From assembly GCF_011046895.1 (NCBI RefSeq), contig NZ_CP049250.1, forward strand, positions 186,001 through 250,000: a DNA stretch of 64,000 nt. The letters are read 5' to 3'. The notes under the pieces were generated by a model. The model was not told the origin of the DNA. It saw nothing but the letters and a program-made list of their open reading frames with translations, and ran no database searches. Origin of the DNA: Rhizobium rhizoryzae (GTDB lineage: Bacteria; Pseudomonadota; Alphaproteobacteria; Rhizobiales; Rhizobiaceae). Positions 62,521 through 64,000 of the stretch are shown piece after piece (position 1 is the stretch's first letter; each line of letters starts with the position of its first letter). The position numbers and the translations under genes were made by a program.

Positions 62521-64000
62521 TTGTTTCTAAAGAAGGTAACCGAGATAAAGAATGTCGGCCGCTTCAAATCGGCGCGCATCGGCGGAGGCAACTATGAGCC
62601 GTTCACGCTGATTTATGGAGGTAATGGCCGCGGCAAAACAACGCTAGGCGCAATCCTTCGGTCCCTTCGGCTCAACGACCCGAAGCTCGTCACGCGCCGG
62701 AAAACGTTCAATGCCACATCCGATCCTTCGATTGGCTTGCTGCTCGACACGGGTCCGGTACGGTTCTCGAACGGTGCCTGGAGCGGATCCAGCCCAGACA
62801 TTCACATCTTCGACCAGCATTTTGTTAACGAAAACGTCCATGGCGGCGACCAGGTGGATGTCGAGCACCGCCGCAATTTTTATCGCATTGTCGTCGGTAC
62901 TACCGGAGTAGCTCTTGCGGAGGAGGTTGACAAGTTAGATGCCGACGCAACCGCAAAGCAGGCCGAGATAACGACTGAGAAAAAGGTGCTTGAGCAGCAT
63001 GTGCCGAAGGGCTTTAAGCTCGAAGCGTTTCTCAAGCTCGCTGCTGATCCCACAGTAGACAAGAAGATCGAGGACGCTACGCTTAAACTGAAGGCCATTA
63101 ATGATTTAGACGCCATCAAATCCCGTAAGCTCTTGAGCGTGCCAGAGTTGCCAGCATTGCCGGAGGGTTTCGTCGCGCTTCTTGCCAAGGGTGTTGACGG
63201 GATCGCGGCCGATGCGGCCGAGCGCGTCAAACAACAGATCGCGGCTCACGACTTTCACGAGGGTGGTGAAACTTGGCTAGCCCAGGGGCTGAAACATGCC
63301 ACTGGTGAAAACTGCCCATTCTGCGCCAAAACGATGGCGGACAATGACCTGATCAATGCCTATCGCGGCTATTTCAGCGAGGCCTATGCGGATCACAAGG
63401 ATACAATTGCCGACATGAGTAAGGCGCTCAATGGAGCATTGTCGGCAGCGGCAGCGCTCAAGTGCGAGCAGGCCTTCAAGGACGCGGAGGCTGATGCGGC
63501 TTTCTGGGAAGACTACTGCGACCACCAATACCAGGGCCCGGAAGCGGCGACTCGGGTAGTTGCCGAGATTGACGCTCTCCTCCAGGCGGCGAAGGCCGTT
63601 TTACAACATAAGACAGAAGCTCCTCTGGAAGCTGTGCCAGAGTCTGCCGATTTCATCGAAGCAAATGCGAAATGGTCTTCAACCGTAAAGGAACTCAACG
63701 CCGCATCAGAAAAGGTCGCTGCAGCAAATCAGCTTATCCAGGCCGTAAAGGAGGGAAGCGCCGCGGCAAATAAAGCCGCGGTGGAGGAGAATCTCGCGGG
63801 GCTTGAAGCCGTCCGGAAGCGGCATGTCGAGCCGGTTCTCACGCTAGCAACCGGCTACCAGAAACTGCTGGATGAAAAGAAGGCTTTGGTCGATGACAAG
63901 GACACCAAGAAGAAGGCGTTGGATATCTATGACGAGGCAATTCTTGGAGCGTATGAGGTCGACATCAACAAGATCCTAGCCACATTCGGGGCCGGGTTCC
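62521..64000 (+). CDS. RloC-like AAA ATPase (anticodon nuclease type), truncated at right edge
   Basis: A partial frame of about 493 codons. I start it at the TTG at 62521 (read MFLKKVTEIKNVGRFKSARI), which has AGGAGG about seven bases upstream. Walker A is GGNGRGKTT (residues 33-41). A long coiled coil follows, interrupted by CPFC (Cys265, Cys268), a CxxC zinc-hook like that of RloC and Rad50. RloC and PrrC are tRNA anticodon nucleases linked to type I restriction systems, and the hsd genes are right next door, which supports the call. The C-terminal nuclease domain is outside the window, so it is not confirmed. Confidence 0.7.
   Translation, partial: MFLKKVTEIKNVGRFKSARIGGGNYEPFTLIYGGNGRGKTTLGAILRSLRLNDPKLVTRRKTFNATSDPSIGLLLDTGPVRFSNGAWSGSSPDIHIFDQHFVNENVHGGDQVDVEHRRNFYRIVVGTTGVALAEEVDKLDADATAKQAEITTEKKVLEQHVPKGFKLEAFLKLAADPTVDKKIEDATLKLKAINDLDAIKSRKLLSVPELPALPEGFVALLAKGVDGIAADAAERVKQQIAAHDFHEGGETWLAQGLKHATGENCPFCAKTMADNDLINAYRGYFSEAYADHKDTIADMSKALNGALSAAAALKCEQAFKDAEADAAFWEDYCDHQYQGPEAATRVVAEIDALLQAAKAVLQHKTEAPLEAVPESADFIEANAKWSSTVKELNAASEKVAAANQLIQAVKEGSAAANKAAVEENLAGLEAVRKRHVEPVLTLATGYQKLLDEKKALVDDKDTKKKALDIYDEAILGAYEVDINKILATFGAGF

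Larger units (their letters stand above)
40557..64000. mobile_element. Genomic island at tRNA-Gln (right end outside the window)
   Basis: Starting directly after the tRNA there are two tyrosine recombinases, several unknown genes, and clustered defence genes (AAA+/M41 protease, HNH, Mrr, type I restriction-modification, RloC-like). Core housekeeping genes stop abruptly at the tRNA. There are also an AT-rich stretch near 52250-52420 and repeats not found to the left. This pattern fits an integrated mobile island. The right boundary is not visible. Confidence 0.75.

Noticed and set aside
40557..64000. Prophage
   Set aside because: No capsid, portal, terminase or tail genes are visible. Only mobility and defence genes are present.

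Overview
The window looks like chromosome of a Rhizobiaceae alphaproteobacterium, most likely the Agrobacterium/Rhizobium group. Reasons: the hisS-hisZ-hisG cluster with a short-form HisG, groES-groEL behind a CIRCE operator, rhizobial-type palindromic intergenic repeats, and strongly rhizobial protein sequences throughout. This assignment comes from family knowledge, not a database search.

Bases 1-40556 are ordinary core genome. They hold ileS (truncated at the left edge), ribF, a HAD phosphatase, chrA, groESL, a DoxX gene, the hisS-hisZ-hisG operon, a RelBE-type toxin-antitoxin pair, a DUF305 protein, tag, two tandem L,D-transpeptidases, the glycolate oxidase operon glcDEF, a Nudix hydrolase, a PiT phosphate transporter, rsmE, gshA, a LysR regulator, a dienelactone hydrolase, an alcohol dehydrogenase, guaB, a Tat-exported metallo-beta-lactamase-fold protein, an MFS exporter, rlmE and a Ppx/GppA phosphatase. 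Three copies of one palindromic repeat family lie here. One forms the 3' end of hisZ coding sequence and another supplies the stop codon of glcF.

At 40483-40556 there is a tRNA-Gln(CTG). Everything to its right looks like a genomic island that integrated at the tRNA 3' end and continues past base 64000. The island opens with two large convergent tyrosine recombinases (691 and 778 residues), a small co-oriented gene, and a repeat-rich non-coding stretch. Next comes a minus-strand four-gene cassette at 46131-50617: a PD-(D/E)xK nuclease-like protein, an unknown protein, a soluble AAA+ ATPase and an FtsH-type M41 zinc peptidase. The last two look like an FtsH split at the boundary between the AAA+ core and its lid. 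I do not recognise this cassette as a named system, and it is the best candidate here for something undescribed. A DUF3102-like gene with its own terminator lies upstream of it.

The right part of the island (52538-64000) is restriction/defence: an HNH endonuclease, then a minus-strand run hsdR-hsdM-hsdS, a papain-like cysteine protease candidate, an unknown 162-residue protein and an Mrr type IV restriction enzyme. Divergent from hsdR is a truncated RloC-like AAA ATPase with a CPFC zinc-hook motif, the type of anticodon nuclease known to accompany type I restriction systems. A 15-base palindrome, CGGAAATNATTTCCG, occurs three times, only inside the island.
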